Part shown: in pieces, positions 21,937-34,254 of the stretch
How the letters are laid out: the number at the start of each line of letters is the position of its first letter
How positions within the stretch are numbered: position 1 is the first letter of the stretch
Source: Cotesia glomerata
Taxonomy: Eukaryota > Arthropoda > Insecta > Hymenoptera > Braconidae
Direction of reading: 5' to 3'
Length of the DNA: 64,000 bases
Assembly: GCF_020080835.1 (NCBI RefSeq)
Contig: NC_058164.1
Location: 25,742,270 to 25,806,269, forward strand
Notes under the pieces: model-generated
The model's database searches: none
Told to the model about the DNA's origin: nothing
Seen by the model: the letters and a program-made list of their open reading frames with translations, nothing else
Made by a program: the position numbers and the translations under genes

Positions 21937-23550
21937 AACAACCTTGCAGTCACTATGTGACTGCCGTGACTTGTGAACAATAAATAAATAAAATTAAGCT
22001 TTATTAAATACTTACTTTGGTTAAATTGCACTGTACTTTCGTAAATATTGACGTTTTTAAAAATATAAGCTCATCCTGATGTTATACTCATCAAGAGCTT
22101 TCATTTAGGTACCCACATGCCTTTTTGATATATTTTTCATGTAAACAAATATATATAATATCTATAAATATATAAAATATATGAAAAATTGATGTGGGTA
22201 CTCATATGAAAGCTCTCGATGAGTGTAACATCAGGATGAGCTTATATATTTAAAAATGTCAATATTTAACAAGATAGATGGTCATTTTTTAATTATTGAC
22301 ATTTTTAAAGATATAAGCTCATCTCAATGTTACACTCATCAAGACCTTTCATTTGAGTACCTACATCAATTTTTCATATATTTTATATATTTATATATAT
22401 TATATATATAAGAAATATATCAAAAATGCATGTGGGTACTCAAATGAAAGCTCTTGATAAATGTAGCATCAGGATGGGCTTATGTATTTAAAAATGTCAA
22501 TAGTTCACAAGATACAAGGTCATTATATCTTAATTATTGAAATTCTTAAAGATATAAGCTCATCTTGATGTTACACTTATCAAGAGCTTTCATTTGAGTA
22601 CCTACATGCATTTTTGATATATTTCTTATATATACATATATGTAATATATATATAAATATATAAAATATATGAAAAATTGATGTGGGTACTCAACTGAAA
22701 GCTCTCGATGAGTGTAACATCAGGATGAGCTTATATTTTTAAAAATGTTGATAGCTCACAAGATATGTGTTAAATTGCACTGTTCTTTCCTAAATATTGA
22801 CATTTTCAACGATATAAGCTCATCCCGATGTTACACTCATCAAGACCTTTCATTTGAGTACCTACATCAATTTTTCATACATTTTATATATTTATATATA
22901 TTATATATATGTATATAGAAGAAATATATCAAAAATGCATGTGAGTACTCAAATGAAAGCTCTTGATAAATGTAGCATCAGGATGGGCTTATGTCTTTAA
23001 AAATGTCAATAGTTCACAAGATACAAGGTCATTATTTCTTAATTATTGAAATTTTTAAAGATATAAGCTCATCTTGATGTTACACTTATCAAGAGCTTTC
23101 ATTTGAGTACCCACATGCATTTTTGATATATTTTTCATATATACATATATGTAATATATATAAATATATAAAATATATAAAAAATTGATGTGGGTACTCA
23201 TATGAAAGCTCTCGATAAGTGTAACATCAAGATGAGCTTATATCTTTGAAAATGTCAATAGTTCACAAAATATAAGGTCATTTTTTAATTATTGACATTT
23301 TGAAAGATATAAGCTCATCTTGATGTTACACTTATCAAGAGCTTTCATTTGAGTACCCACATGCATTTTTGATATATTTTTCATATATACATATATATAA
23401 TATATATAAATATATGAAAAATTGATGTGGGTACTCAAATGAAAGCTCTCGATGAGTGTAACATCAGGATGAGCTTATATCTTAAAAAATCTCAATAGTT
23501 CACAAGATACAAGGTCATTTCTTAATTACGTATCTAAAGATAAAGCACTT
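21937..23550. repeat. Family B palindromic array (6)
   Basis: Starts with the left end AACCTTGCAGTCACTATGTG and carries about six modules, ending near 'tacgtatctaaagataaag'. The module at about 23040-23240 has the same variants on both arms (CTTGATG and ACTTATC versus CAAGATG and GATAAGT), so it is nearly a perfect hairpin. Confidence 0.88.
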
Positions 23551-25249
23551 GATAATAGACATTAAATAAGCGTCTTAAGACCCTTAAATAAATAAAAATA
23601 AATCATTGAAAGCTATAATATATATTGAATTTGTAAATTTATTTATTAGTCACTAAATTATCATATATTAAAAAAATGAATAAATAAAACCAACATATTT
23701 ATCACTTTTTTTTTTATATCTCATTATACATATGTTATTACAAAAACAAAAAAAGACATCATTTTCCATTTGTGTGTTCTTTAAATCTTAATTTTTATCT
23801 TTTATTTCTTTTAAACTATCTTACGATTTTCACAAAATTTCACCGATATTCAAAATTTCAATCCTTAACTTTATCCTTGTTCACCCTTTGTTCCTACAAT
23901 TTCAAAATCGGTATAATTTTTTTTTATCAATAATTTCCAGAGAAAGGTTTTTTAAGGAAACGCTCCTGTCAACATACAATGTACAATGATTACACCAGAA
24001 GTTATCTTCCGCAATAATAATAATAATAATAATAATAATTAATAATTAATAATAACTAAAATTAATAATTAATAATTAATTTTCACCCTAAAAATTTCAA
24101 ATTTTCCTTACAAATTTAAGCCTTAACTATACAATAATTCGACTCGAATACAATTAAATATCATCACTTCCGTATATATAGATACAATTTAAAATTCCTC
24201 AATTAATAATTAATTAATTAATTTGTTCCTCCTCTTTTATTTTTTTCCACAATTATTAATAATTAAATATTATTTATTTTATTACATTAATTAATTAAAA
24301 CATTTTAGGTCGCATAAATATTTTATCTTATTAATTTATAAAATGAAAATAGGTACAATTTTTTATTTTTTTATCATTATTTTAATAATTAATTTTAATA
24401 ATTACTTTTTTAAATATTGGACGCTCTTTATTCGGATTTTTATAAATATTTTGTCAAAAAAGACTCCGAAATATTATTTTTAGTCGCTTTGTTTCTCCCT
24501 AATAATGCCCATCGATTGCGATTCTAGTCCACTTGGTAGAATTAATTTTGTAGTTAACATACACACAATTATTATCATAATTTTCTTTTTAATTTTTCCC
24601 TTTATTTTTCCTCCTAATACATTCATACACACGCATTAGACAATTGCAACAAATTACTAATTAATAAACACTCCTTTTTAGTTCCTAACCTTAAAATTAA
24701 ATGCCCGTAAGCGGCTCACAAAATGGCGGCAGGTTTTCTAACTTCGAAATGCAACCATTTTGTCATAACCTTTTAATTAATTTTTTTTAATTACAAAATT
24801 TCCACCAATTTTTATTATAATTAATTATTTACATTTTTCTGCATTTCGACGTTTTTCTTTTTTTACACTCTTTAATTTAATATTTACAATAATTTCTACC
24901 GTACAAAGTTAACCTTAATTTTGAGGAAAATCCGCCGACAATTTGGAGCAGCTACGGTAATTTATATTTTTAATTTTATATAATTTTTAACCGGTGTAAT
25001 TTACAATTATGCTACGCAATATCGTTGGGAATTTTTTATTATTAATTTTTTTTAATAATAACCTCTCACTCACTCGTAAAATTACCAAATGATTGAGTTT
25101 TTAATTTTATACATCGCTTGTCAATGTTTTTTCTGTCTTTTTGGGAGTACCTATTTACAATAATTCGAAAATTACGGTTTTGTCCGAATTTCGAATTGTC
25201 CATATGTATTTTTGATGGAAAAAAAATTTTAAAGCGGGAAAAAAATATA
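23551..25249. other. Intergenic AT-rich DNA
   Basis: No gene recognised. Short TAA microsatellite at about 24015-24050. The word AAAATGGCGGC at 24720-24730 is a PHO/YY1-type motif. The rest is AT-rich with runs of T. Confidence 0.5.
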
Positions 25250-25322
25250 TTTTTACCTTGCCGGGGATTCGAACCCGGTTCCGCGCGGGTGAAAGTTAAA
25301 ATAGTCTACGCGCGTAAAAAAA
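25250..25322 (-). other. tRNA-like segment
   Basis: Minus strand carries GGGTTCGAATCCCCGG, a strong B box/T-arm, preceded by GC-rich sequence, but no proper A box or anticodon stem. A pseudo-tRNA or SINE remnant is likely. Confidence 0.4.
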
Positions 25323-26214
25323 AATTATTTTGACCCAAAATTATCGCTTTTTTTTGCTCTTATCCACTCAAATAACATTTTTAGTACTTAAAAATATATT
25401 TTTGCCCGCTTAAAAATTGTAAATAACTAAAAAAATTTTAATATTACAATTTTTTCACTTTTTTTTCGTTTCGTATCCATAAATAGATCGTGATGCTTGT
25501 CTTTTTAGTTAAGTAAACGTAAAAACTTTTATTGCTAATTAAACACAATTAATCAACTTTAATAATAACTATTAATTATGATTATAAATAAAAATGGAAC
25601 AATTTATAAATCAAATCAATTGTTTCGAAATTGCACATTTTAATAAATCACAATTTTTTTTATTTTATTTTCTAATTCATACCTTTTAATGAGATTTTCG
25701 AAACAATTAATTATTTAAATAAAAATGCTTTACAAACAAAATTATTACAAAATTTTTTTTATAACTATATAATAATATTTATAATTATTAACTAATTAAT
25801 AACACTAAAGATTGTTGTTAGTAATTACAAAAGTCATTTATCGGGTAAATTGGAACGCATTTTGGTTTTATTTTTGTTAGTGTTAAATGTGGTGTTGTCT
25901 TTTGTGTTAATAAGTGTTGAAATGCGATTTTAACCCGATAAAAATTAACAAAAAAAATTATAATAAAACACGTTTTTTAAATGCAATTTTGGGACATAAG
26001 CGTATTTTTAAGATTTTTGCAAGGTACCCGGATTTTGATCACGGGTTAAAAAATTCAAGGTCTAGATGAAACACGCAACGTTAACTTATAAAATTAATAA
26101 TTAATTATTAATAATTGTAACAGTAGATTAACTAACAATTAATAAAAACTTAATTATAAATTTAAAAAATAATTATTAGTCGTATTTTTAGCTGGAGGGT
26201 CTTTAATTATTTTT

Positions 26215-26800
26215 TTTATTATTAAAAAAAAATTTTTTTTTATTAATAAAATTTTTTTTAATCCAAATTTTGTATTTAACTGCAAAATTACTCAAATATT
26301 AATTGCAATTTAAATTATCGTTCATTTTTGAGGGAAGAAATTGACCGAAAAATATTTTTAGGCGTCACAAAAAACTGACCAGAAAAAACTGGGTTCGAAT
26401 CTCAGCGCCGTCTAAATTAATTTTTATTTTTTTTTATTTTTTTTAATTGAAATTCAAGAGAAAAATTTTACTTTAAAGAATTTAAACATAAAATTGAAAA
26501 AAAAACATTATTTTTATTATTAAAAAAAATTATTTTTTAATCAAAATTTTGTAATTAACTGCAAAATTACTCTAATTTTAATTGCAATTTATATTATCTC
26601 TTATTTTGATGGAAAAAATTGACCCAAAAAATTTTTTAGACGTCATTTAAAACCGACCAGAAAAAACTGGGTTCGAATCTCAGCGGCGTCCAAAAAAATA
26701 TTTTTTTTTTTTTTTTTAATTAAAATTCAAGAGAAAAATTTTACTTTAAAGAATTCAAATATAAAATTGAAAAAAAATTTTTTTTAATAAAAAAAAATTT
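26215..26800 (+). repeat. Two tandem 290-bp units each with a tRNA T-arm
   Basis: A unit of about 290 bp occurs twice in a row (about 26215-26505 and 26506-26800). Each has 'taactgcaaaattactc', then AAAAAACTGGGTTCGAATCTC, a B box with a pairing T-arm (CTGGG/CTCAG), then 'gaaaaattttactttaaag'. Only the 3' half of a tRNA is represented. Confidence 0.65.
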
Positions 26801-27869
26801 TTTTATTTAAAAAATTACCAGCTTTAACTACGACTAAAAAACTTGTTATATTTTTTCTAAGAAGCGGTTCAAAAAATAGCTAATAATATTAATAATTAAA
26901 AGTAAAAACTTAAAGTCAGTCATTTTGCACATTTTTAAACAATAATAATAACTTTAATAGTACATTAAAATATTTAAACATAACTAGACATTCAATAATA
27001 ATAATAGCTATAATATTAAGAGTGCTTAAAAAATTATTGAAAAAAGCTAGACAATTTTTTAAAAAATTGTCGGGATAAAATCTAAAAAATACGCTTGTGT
27101 CGGTAATCATTGTATATCGTATTCGACGCCGATTCGCGACGTTCGTAAAATAGTAACGCAAATTGAATAAAAATTGTTAAGGATTTTTTCCGTAAGTTTT
27201 TCAATCGCGTACTACAAAAATTACGACATACGCATCGAATGGAAATAGAAGCGTGGGAGTAAAAACTTATAAAATAATAACCGAAGCTTCAAAAATTCAT
27301 TCGCACATTTTTAGACTGAATTTTCATTTAAACAACCGTCGTGATTTTTAACAATTTACCATTTCACACTTTTACTTCTTTTCAACTTTTGTTTATTCAT
27401 TACAAGGATCGACTCGAGTCCGATCGCCGATTTTCGGCGAAACGACCAACGAAAGGAGGCTTTTTGTCAACGCTGATTGTGGTCCCGCAGATTTTTTATT
27501 TTTTTCCGAAATTTATTATTGCCGATTTTTACTTTTTGACTAGATTCGAATTTCAATTTTTAGTTTTTTATTTTATCTGCGGGACAGTGCGTCGGTGTAT
27601 TTTTGCCCAAAAGGGGACTTCGATCAAACTTAATCAATACCATTAACGATCACTTTTTCTTATTCAGTGTTGGAATTTTTTTTTTTTTTTTTTTTTTTTC
27701 CGAACAAGCTGAATAGAAAGTTTGTGATTTTTTTTAAAGTAACAGTAACGCGCTGTGTTAAGATAAATAACTGTACGTAAAAATTTCAAAATTAGAAACT
27801 TAACGTTCGCTTTTTTTTTTGAGTTTTTTTTAGATTTTTTTTATTATCTGTCAATTTTTTAAAAATTAT
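26801..27869. other. Intergenic DNA with one 11-bp inverted repeat
   Basis: No gene recognised. GTCCCGCAGAT (27482-27492) and ATCTGCGGGAC (27575-27585) are perfect inverted repeats 82 bp apart, inside a GC-richer stretch with an accidental-looking open frame (27341-27646). A long poly-T follows at about 27670. Confidence 0.45.
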
Positions 27870-28530
27870 TTTTGATAAAAAATAATTAAATTTTTCAATA
27901 AAAATTTTGAACAAAATGTTTGAAAATTTCTTAACAAATTATGAACATTTTTGAACAAATTTTGAACAAAATGTTTGAATAAATTTTGAACATTTTTGAA
28001 CAAATTTTGAACATTTCTGAACAAATTTTGAACATAAATTTTCAATAAAAATTTTGAGCAAAATATTTGAACAAATTTTGAACATTTTTCAACAAATTTT
28101 GAACAAAATTTTTGAACAAATTTTAAACAAAATGTTTGAACAACTTTTGAACAAAGTGTTTGAACAACTTTTGAACATTTCTGAATAAATTTTGAACAAA
28201 AATTTTGAGCAAAATGTTTGAACAAATTTTGAACATTTCTGAACAAATTTTGAACATAAATTTTCAATTAAAATTTTGAGCAAAATGTTTGAACAAATTT
28301 TGAACATTTTTCAACAAATTTTGAACAACTTTTGAACAAAATGTTTGAACAACTTTTGAACATTTCTGAACAAATTTTGAACAAAAATTTTCAATAAAAA
28401 CTTTGAGCAAAATGTTTGAACAAATTTTAAACATTTTTGAACAAATTTTGTAAACAATGTTTGAACAAAATTTTTGAACAAATTTTGAACATTTTTGAAC
28501 AAATTTTGAACAACATTTTTGAACAAAAAA
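27870..28530. repeat. TTTGAACAAATTTTGAACA minisatellite
   Basis: Degenerate tandem array of 10-12-nt words (TTTGAACAAAT, TTTGAACATTT, CTGAACAAATT). Its period, near a multiple of three, keeps minus-strand frames open for up to 133 codons (K-F-V-Q-N-rich), which explains three overlapping open frames. There is no sign of a real gene. Confidence 0.85.
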
Positions 28531-30588
28531 ATTTTTTTTCTAAGACAGATAATAAAAAAAAAAAACTCTTAACAAAAAACAATAAAAAAAACCATTAATC
28601 GCGAACGAACATGATCAACGTGTATGTGAAACATTTATTACGGGGACTTCCTTGAGCTTTTTTTATTTTGTTTGAATAATTACTGACAAAGTACTTGAAA
28701 CCCATTAGTTAATAAATGTACTCATTATCAGGGTTTATCCATTATTAATAATAAAATTTAAATATGTAATAGACCTTGGAAAAATGTCGGGTGGATATTT
28801 TGTGAGGGAGGTTTGTATGTGTGAAAGCAAATGCCATAAGTTAATAAACTAAAAATTGATTTACTCGGATACTATTAATTTAAGATTGTATTTTTTTCCC
28901 GGGAAGCTCCGGCGCCTCTGACCAACCTACCCCGCAGTCGCCCTCAATCAATCTCTCCCTCCTATTCCCTCAGAATATGGCGCCAGAGGTGTCTTAGATC
29001 CGCGTCCGAGGCCCGGTAGGGGGAATCCCCCGGTGAATGCCTTCGCGATGAGAACCGCGATGAAAATCGCGTACACTGCTTATATCTATTGTATCCGGAT
29101 AACATTTGTAAGTTATTATTTAGATATTTTTGTTATAATAATTATATATTTATATATATGCATTAATTATGTAAGGAATGTCAAATTTTAATTATTTTTT
29201 TTTTTTTTTTCGAGCCCAAGCTCATTTTCCTCTTTACCCTCTTAGTCTTCTATTTTTAATAAAATCGATTATACAATTTATCTATCGCTAAACACTTAAC
29301 ACATTGTTTTTCCCAAATTACCAAATAAATTAATGGAAGACCATTTAAATTTAAAAAAAAATAAAAAACAAAGCTTTAAAATCTGATAAATCCTTACATT
29401 AAATATTAAATGCGTAACCTGTTCCTACTATTGTTTATAATTGTTTATTGTTTATGGATTCTACTATTGTTTATTATTGTTAATTAATAAATTGGTATGT
29501 TATATTTGATAAATCTGTAATAGTTCACTGTAACTAAAAAATTTAACTATAAAATATAACCCTGACGAAGGCAATCACCAGCGGTATTATTAATAACAAT
29601 AATATTACCAAATATTATTGCATAATTTTCCATCATTAGTCATGCTAAAGCCAATGCAAAAAAAAATTTTTTCATATCTCGGTTTGTTTCCGAGAAACAA
29701 TCCAAATCCGATTGTTTCTTTGTTCCGGTTGCTCTCGGACGCGCATGCTTAAGACAGTGGGTTAGGGAGCGAACATATTCCCGTCAACGAAAGTTCGGAG
29801 AATATTCGAAACAAAAATTATTTGCCGGAACAAAGTGCCGAACAATCGGAACCAATGCATTGTTTCGAACAATTCAAACGGATTCCGATTGTTTGGGACC
29901 TTGTTGGCCTTGCCACCGCTTCACGTGTTTGTCGCAAGCTTTTTTGTTCACTTGGGAACAATTGCAATTTTTTTGTAATTTTTTGCACCGAATTTATTAG
30001 AGTCAAGCTGCGCAGGTGAAGCGATCGCCTTATTAACTATGATTCTTCGATTATATAGTGGACATTTTAAACAACTTATTCCGGTTTTAATCACGGAGGC
30101 TCATACAGTGTACAAAACATGTGAAAACAATGTTTTACTGACGAGCAACTCGCACTGCTATAGACTGTCGGTTTTCATGCTGCGCACTTACGGTTCGTAG
30201 AACACACGGTATACAAAATGGACACCTATAATTCGGATTTATCCGAACAATCCCGATTGTTGATTTTTTGTATCACCGTATATTCCGATAGTAAGATTAT
30301 TTCATTAAAAAATTAAAACCCGTTTTTTAAAAAAAAAATTATTTAGTTTTTTTAATCGTCATCTTTAATTTAATTGCCTAAAACAATGGCTCTTTAAGCC
30401 GTTGCTCATTAGTCCGTGGCCAGACATAATAAATATGTCTGATTTGTCATATCCGGGTAGTCACATTTTTTAAGCAATTTATTAATACTAATCCTTCGTA
30501 TCAACGCAATTGCTATACCTGCATCCAAACATATGCCAAAGGCCGCGAATTTTATTTTCAAAATTTAAATTTACCGCGAATTTTTCAA
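28531..30588. other. Intergenic DNA with a GC-rich island
   Basis: 28890-29070 is much richer in G+C than its surroundings ('ccggcgcctctgaccaacc', 'gaggcccggtagggggaatc') and has no open frame of note. 29690-30270 contains scattered CCGATTGTTT/AACAATCGG words in both orientations and a CACGTG E-box at about 29922. No gene is recognised. Confidence 0.45.
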
Positions 30589-30777
30589 TTTCGCGCCAAA
30601 ATTTCAAATTATTTTTTTTCGCGGGTAATTTAAATCCAAAATTTTGCCGCGAAATTTAAAATACAAAAATTCCTGCGAATTTTTTATATTTCAAATTTTC
30701 GCGCCAAAAATTTCAAATTTAAATTTCCCGCGGAAAAAACCCCGCGAATTTTTAAAAAATTTAAATTTCGCGCCAAA
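30589..30777. promoter_or_regulatory. Three exact E2F consensus sites
   Basis: TTTCGCGCCAAA, an exact match to the E2F/DP consensus TTTSGCGCSAAA, occurs at 30589-30600, 30697-30708 and 30766-30777. The surrounding 250 bp also has many CGCGAA and CCGCGG words and looks internally repeated. Whether these serve a promoter or are a by-product of a repeat is not clear from sequence. Confidence 0.5.
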
Positions 30778-31361
30778 ATTTCTATTTTTAGCCTCCAAAA
30801 TAATGCATCGTGTCTCTGTAATTTGTCGAAAGGATTTTACCTTTTTTTTTTTTCGCAAATTTACAAAAACAATTGGCTTTACATATCCGTAGTGTATTTA
30901 AGTGTAAGTGTGTAATTGTATTTAAATTGTTTAGTAAATAATTATTAGTTTATCATATTAATAAGAGTGTAATTAAGTGTTGGTGTGTGTGTAACTATTG
31001 TGAGGCCAAATTGGACAACAAAATGGCCCCGTGTATGAGAAGTGTGTTTCCGAACGCGCACGGGAGAGCGCGCTCCGAGAACCAGGGCTTATTGCGCTTG
31101 CGCAGAAGAAGGGCAATCTTCTGACAAGCTTAACTGTGTCTTCCTGTATATATTTTTTTTTATTTTTTTTCATGGTTAGTCGCACAAGATGTCTGTATTT
31201 GTTTATTTATTTATTTTATTTATTTATTTATACTGTTAAATAATTGAGTTTGTTGTATTGGTGTCGGACCAATCTTACCGCGTCATTACAACTTACCGCG
31301 GATTTTTTATTTAAATAATCATCAATAGTTCATGATAGTCGAGTCGTATTTGTGAGTGTGT
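30778..31361. other. Intergenic DNA, GC-rich patch
   Basis: 31025-31115 is GC-rich, with GAGCGCGCTC (a palindrome) and TTGCGCTTGCGCAG (NRF-1-like). Overlapping open frames 31031-31243 (+) and 30973-31185 (-) have no recognisable product. Could be promoter-like DNA. Confidence 0.35.
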
Positions 31362-31588
31362 ATGCGCTGGGAGTATACACCAGCGCATCCGGGCTATGGC
31401 ATATTTTTTAATTATTTTTTTAGTTAATAACATTAGCAAATTTACATGGATTAAGATTATGGCAGGGTTTGGCGCGCAATTTAAATCTCCCGTACTGAAG
31501 CTTTTACAATTGTCAACTTCTAAGCCTCAGTACGGTGCACGGGGACCCATAACCTGTTAGAGGGTCCATTATATCGCGCGCCTTGCCC
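31362..31588 (+). other. GC-rich multi-stem structure
   Basis: Hairpin: ATGCGCTGG (31362-31370) with CCAGCGCAT (31380-31388). Then a three-way arrangement. The outer stem is GGCGCGC (31471-31477) with GCGCGCC (31576-31582). Inside it are CCGTACTGAaGCTT (31490-31503) with AAGCcTCAGTACGG (31522-31535), and GGACCC (31543-31548) with GGGTCC (31562-31567). It could be a structured RNA or a foldback DNA element; strand unknown. Confidence 0.4.
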
Positions 31589-32417
31589 CCTTAGAGTACG
31601 GGCATATGTAAATCAATATATTTGTAAATTATTTTTTAGATTTTTATATACTTTTTTTTATATTTTTTTTGGCGCCAATACATGGCATTTTTTATTTCTT
31701 TCGATTACAGAACATACACTACGAGCTATTGTACCTGTGTGTTTGTTTTTAAATGTTTTTTACATCGCGGGCACAGACGGCGCTAGGTGTCCTTTCCAAT
31801 TTTTATTTTTTTTTAGATTAGTTAATTAATTAGTTGGAAAAGCGACCTTTGCGCACGGCAGGACGCACCCTTGCTGGTCTGTCAATCGTTCCATGGCTTT
31901 ATATGTGTGACAATAAATATTACGGCGTGCTATGAAGTATTGTTAAACGTCTTTTTTTGTTACACGATTGTCTGTGATTTGTTTTAAATTATTTGATATT
32001 AGGGACCGTTAATTAATTATAAACATTTTTTTTTTATTTTATATAATTACTTAAGTGATTTAAGTTTTGTTTGTTTTTTTTTTCTAGAAAAATAAATTTG
32101 TTTGTGAAAAATTTATTTTTTTTTTTTTTAATAAATCTAATTTACAGTTTTATCTTTTATCTCCCTTCCATTCATTAGTATTCACACCGTTATTGCTTAA
32201 ACCATTCATCCAAATAAGCCCAAATGAAATTTATCCGAATAAATATTTTTGAGGTTACACAGTAAAAAATTTTTGTGTTGTTTTAAAATCAAGATTGTTT
32301 TTTTTTGTTAAATATTGTCAATAGCAACACTTAGTTTGTGTTAAATAAAAATATTTATTAAAATAAACGAAAAGTTATAAACGTCAGACAATTTATTATT
32401 TTCTTTTTTAAATAATA
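31589..32417. other. Intergenic AT-rich DNA
   Basis: No gene seen. Long poly-T runs, one GC-richer stretch at 31760-31890, and TA-rich sequence before the next array. Confidence 0.5.
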
Positions 32418-33495
32418 TTAAGCTAGCAACCTTGCATCTAAAAAAAATTTTGCTTTATTAAATAATGAATTTCATTAAATTGCACAGTATTTTCTTAAAT
32501 ATTGACATTTTTAAAGATATAAGCTCATTCCGATGATATACTCATCAAGAGCTTTCATTTGAGTACCCACATCAATTTTTCATATATTTTATATATTTAT
32601 ATATATTATATATATGAATATATGAAATATATATCAAAAATGTATGTGGGTACTCAAACGAAACGTCTCGATAAGTGTAATGTCATGGTGAGCTTATATC
32701 TTAAAAAATATCAATTATTGAAAAATTACCCTATATCTTGTGAACTATTGATATTTTTAAAGATATAAGCTCATCCTGATGTTACGCTTATTTAGACCTT
32801 TCATTTGAGTACCCACATCATTTTTTTATATATTTTATATATTTATATATATTATATATATATAAATATATGAAAAATATATAAAAATGCTTGTGGGTAC
32901 TCAAATGAAAGCTCTTCTTGAGTGTAACATCGAAATGAGCTTATATCTTAAAAAATATCAATAATTAAAAAATTACTTTGTATTTTGTGAATTATCTACA
33001 TTTTTGAAGATATTAGCTCATCCTGATGTTACACTTATCGAGACCTTTAATTTGAGTACCCACATCAATTTTTCATATATTTTTCATATATACATATATA
33101 TAAATATATGAATATATGAAAAATATATAAAAATTCATGTGGGTACTCAAATGAAAGCTCTTGATGAGTGTAACATCAGAATGAGCTTATATCTTAAAAA
33201 ATGTCAATAATTACGAAATAATGACCTTATATCTTATAAACTATTGACAATTTTAAAAATATAAGCTCATCTTTACATTATACTCATCGAGACCTTTAAT
33301 TTGAGTACCCACATCAATTTTTCATATATTTCATATATTTATATATATCATATATATGTATATATGAAAAATATATCAAAAATGCATGTGGGTACTCAAA
33401 TAAAAGCTCTTGAAGAGTGTAACATCAGGATGAGCTTATATCTTGAAAAATTTCAATACTTCACAAGATATAAGCTCATTTCTTATTTTCTTAAT
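32418..33495. repeat. Family B palindromic array (7)
   Basis: Begins with a shortened left end (AGCAACCTTGCATCTAA, lacking the CAGTCAC hairpin) and has about four modules. Open frames 32559-32768 and 33301-33504 are by-products of the repeat. Confidence 0.87.
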
Positions 33496-34254
33496 ATAGA
33501 TTAAATTAAAAAAATCTAATTTTTTTATTTTATTTCTGGTTGAAATATATAATAAAAATTTGTGTTACTATCGACACAACACATTTTTCACTGTGTAATT
33601 TTTTATTAAATGGAGCTGAATTTCGTTGGAAGGGATTAGGAAAACTAAAACCCAAAATAATTGGTCCCTATCCTTTGAAACAAAAAGGCCAGTCGTGCCA
33701 TTGAGTGCTGTTGGGTAATTTCCATTGTTAAATAGTGTGTAAAAGTGTGTTAATGTTTAAAAGGCTTAACTATCCTAACTGTACAATCCATCGCAATGCC
33801 GTATATTATTATTATTATTTAAATAATTATTTTTTGTTTGTTGGCAATTGAGTGTGCGTGTGTTTTCGTGTCCGAATAAAAATATTTAAATAAATAGGAA
33901 ATGTCGGTCGGTACTTGGCTATGTACGCCGATTGGACGAACATAAGAAGCTCGAATATTAATATTATTCTTGAAAAATTGAAGTGTGGTTGCCCGAAGAG
34001 GGTATGCACTCTTCGAGCGTTAGGTATTTACACTGACAAACTAACCCTATTTGTTATTTGTTATTCATTATTATTATTGTAGTAACTGTAACTGGTTTTT
34101 TTTTGTTTATTATCATGCGAATAGAAGTAGTATGCAATTATTACTCGTACAAACTGATCGTTCTGCGGTTTTCCTGAGGTGTATTTACAGTATGTGAGTT
34201 TTTAAATTAAAATGGAATAATATCTGCAACGGAAATATTTTATTTTGGGAAGAT
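33496..34254. other. Intergenic DNA
   Basis: No gene recognised. Mixed AT-rich sequence with a short (TTA)n tract near 33806. The open frame at 33827-34009 (-) lacks support. Confidence 0.45.

Noticed and set aside
21848..25322. Working tRNA genes at 21.85 and 25.25 kb
   Set aside because: T-arm and B box are good, but acceptor and anticodon stems cannot be completed; called tRNA-like only.
27341..27646. 101-codon frame rich in F
   Set aside because: AT-rich composition; the only notable item is the 11-bp inverted repeat inside it.
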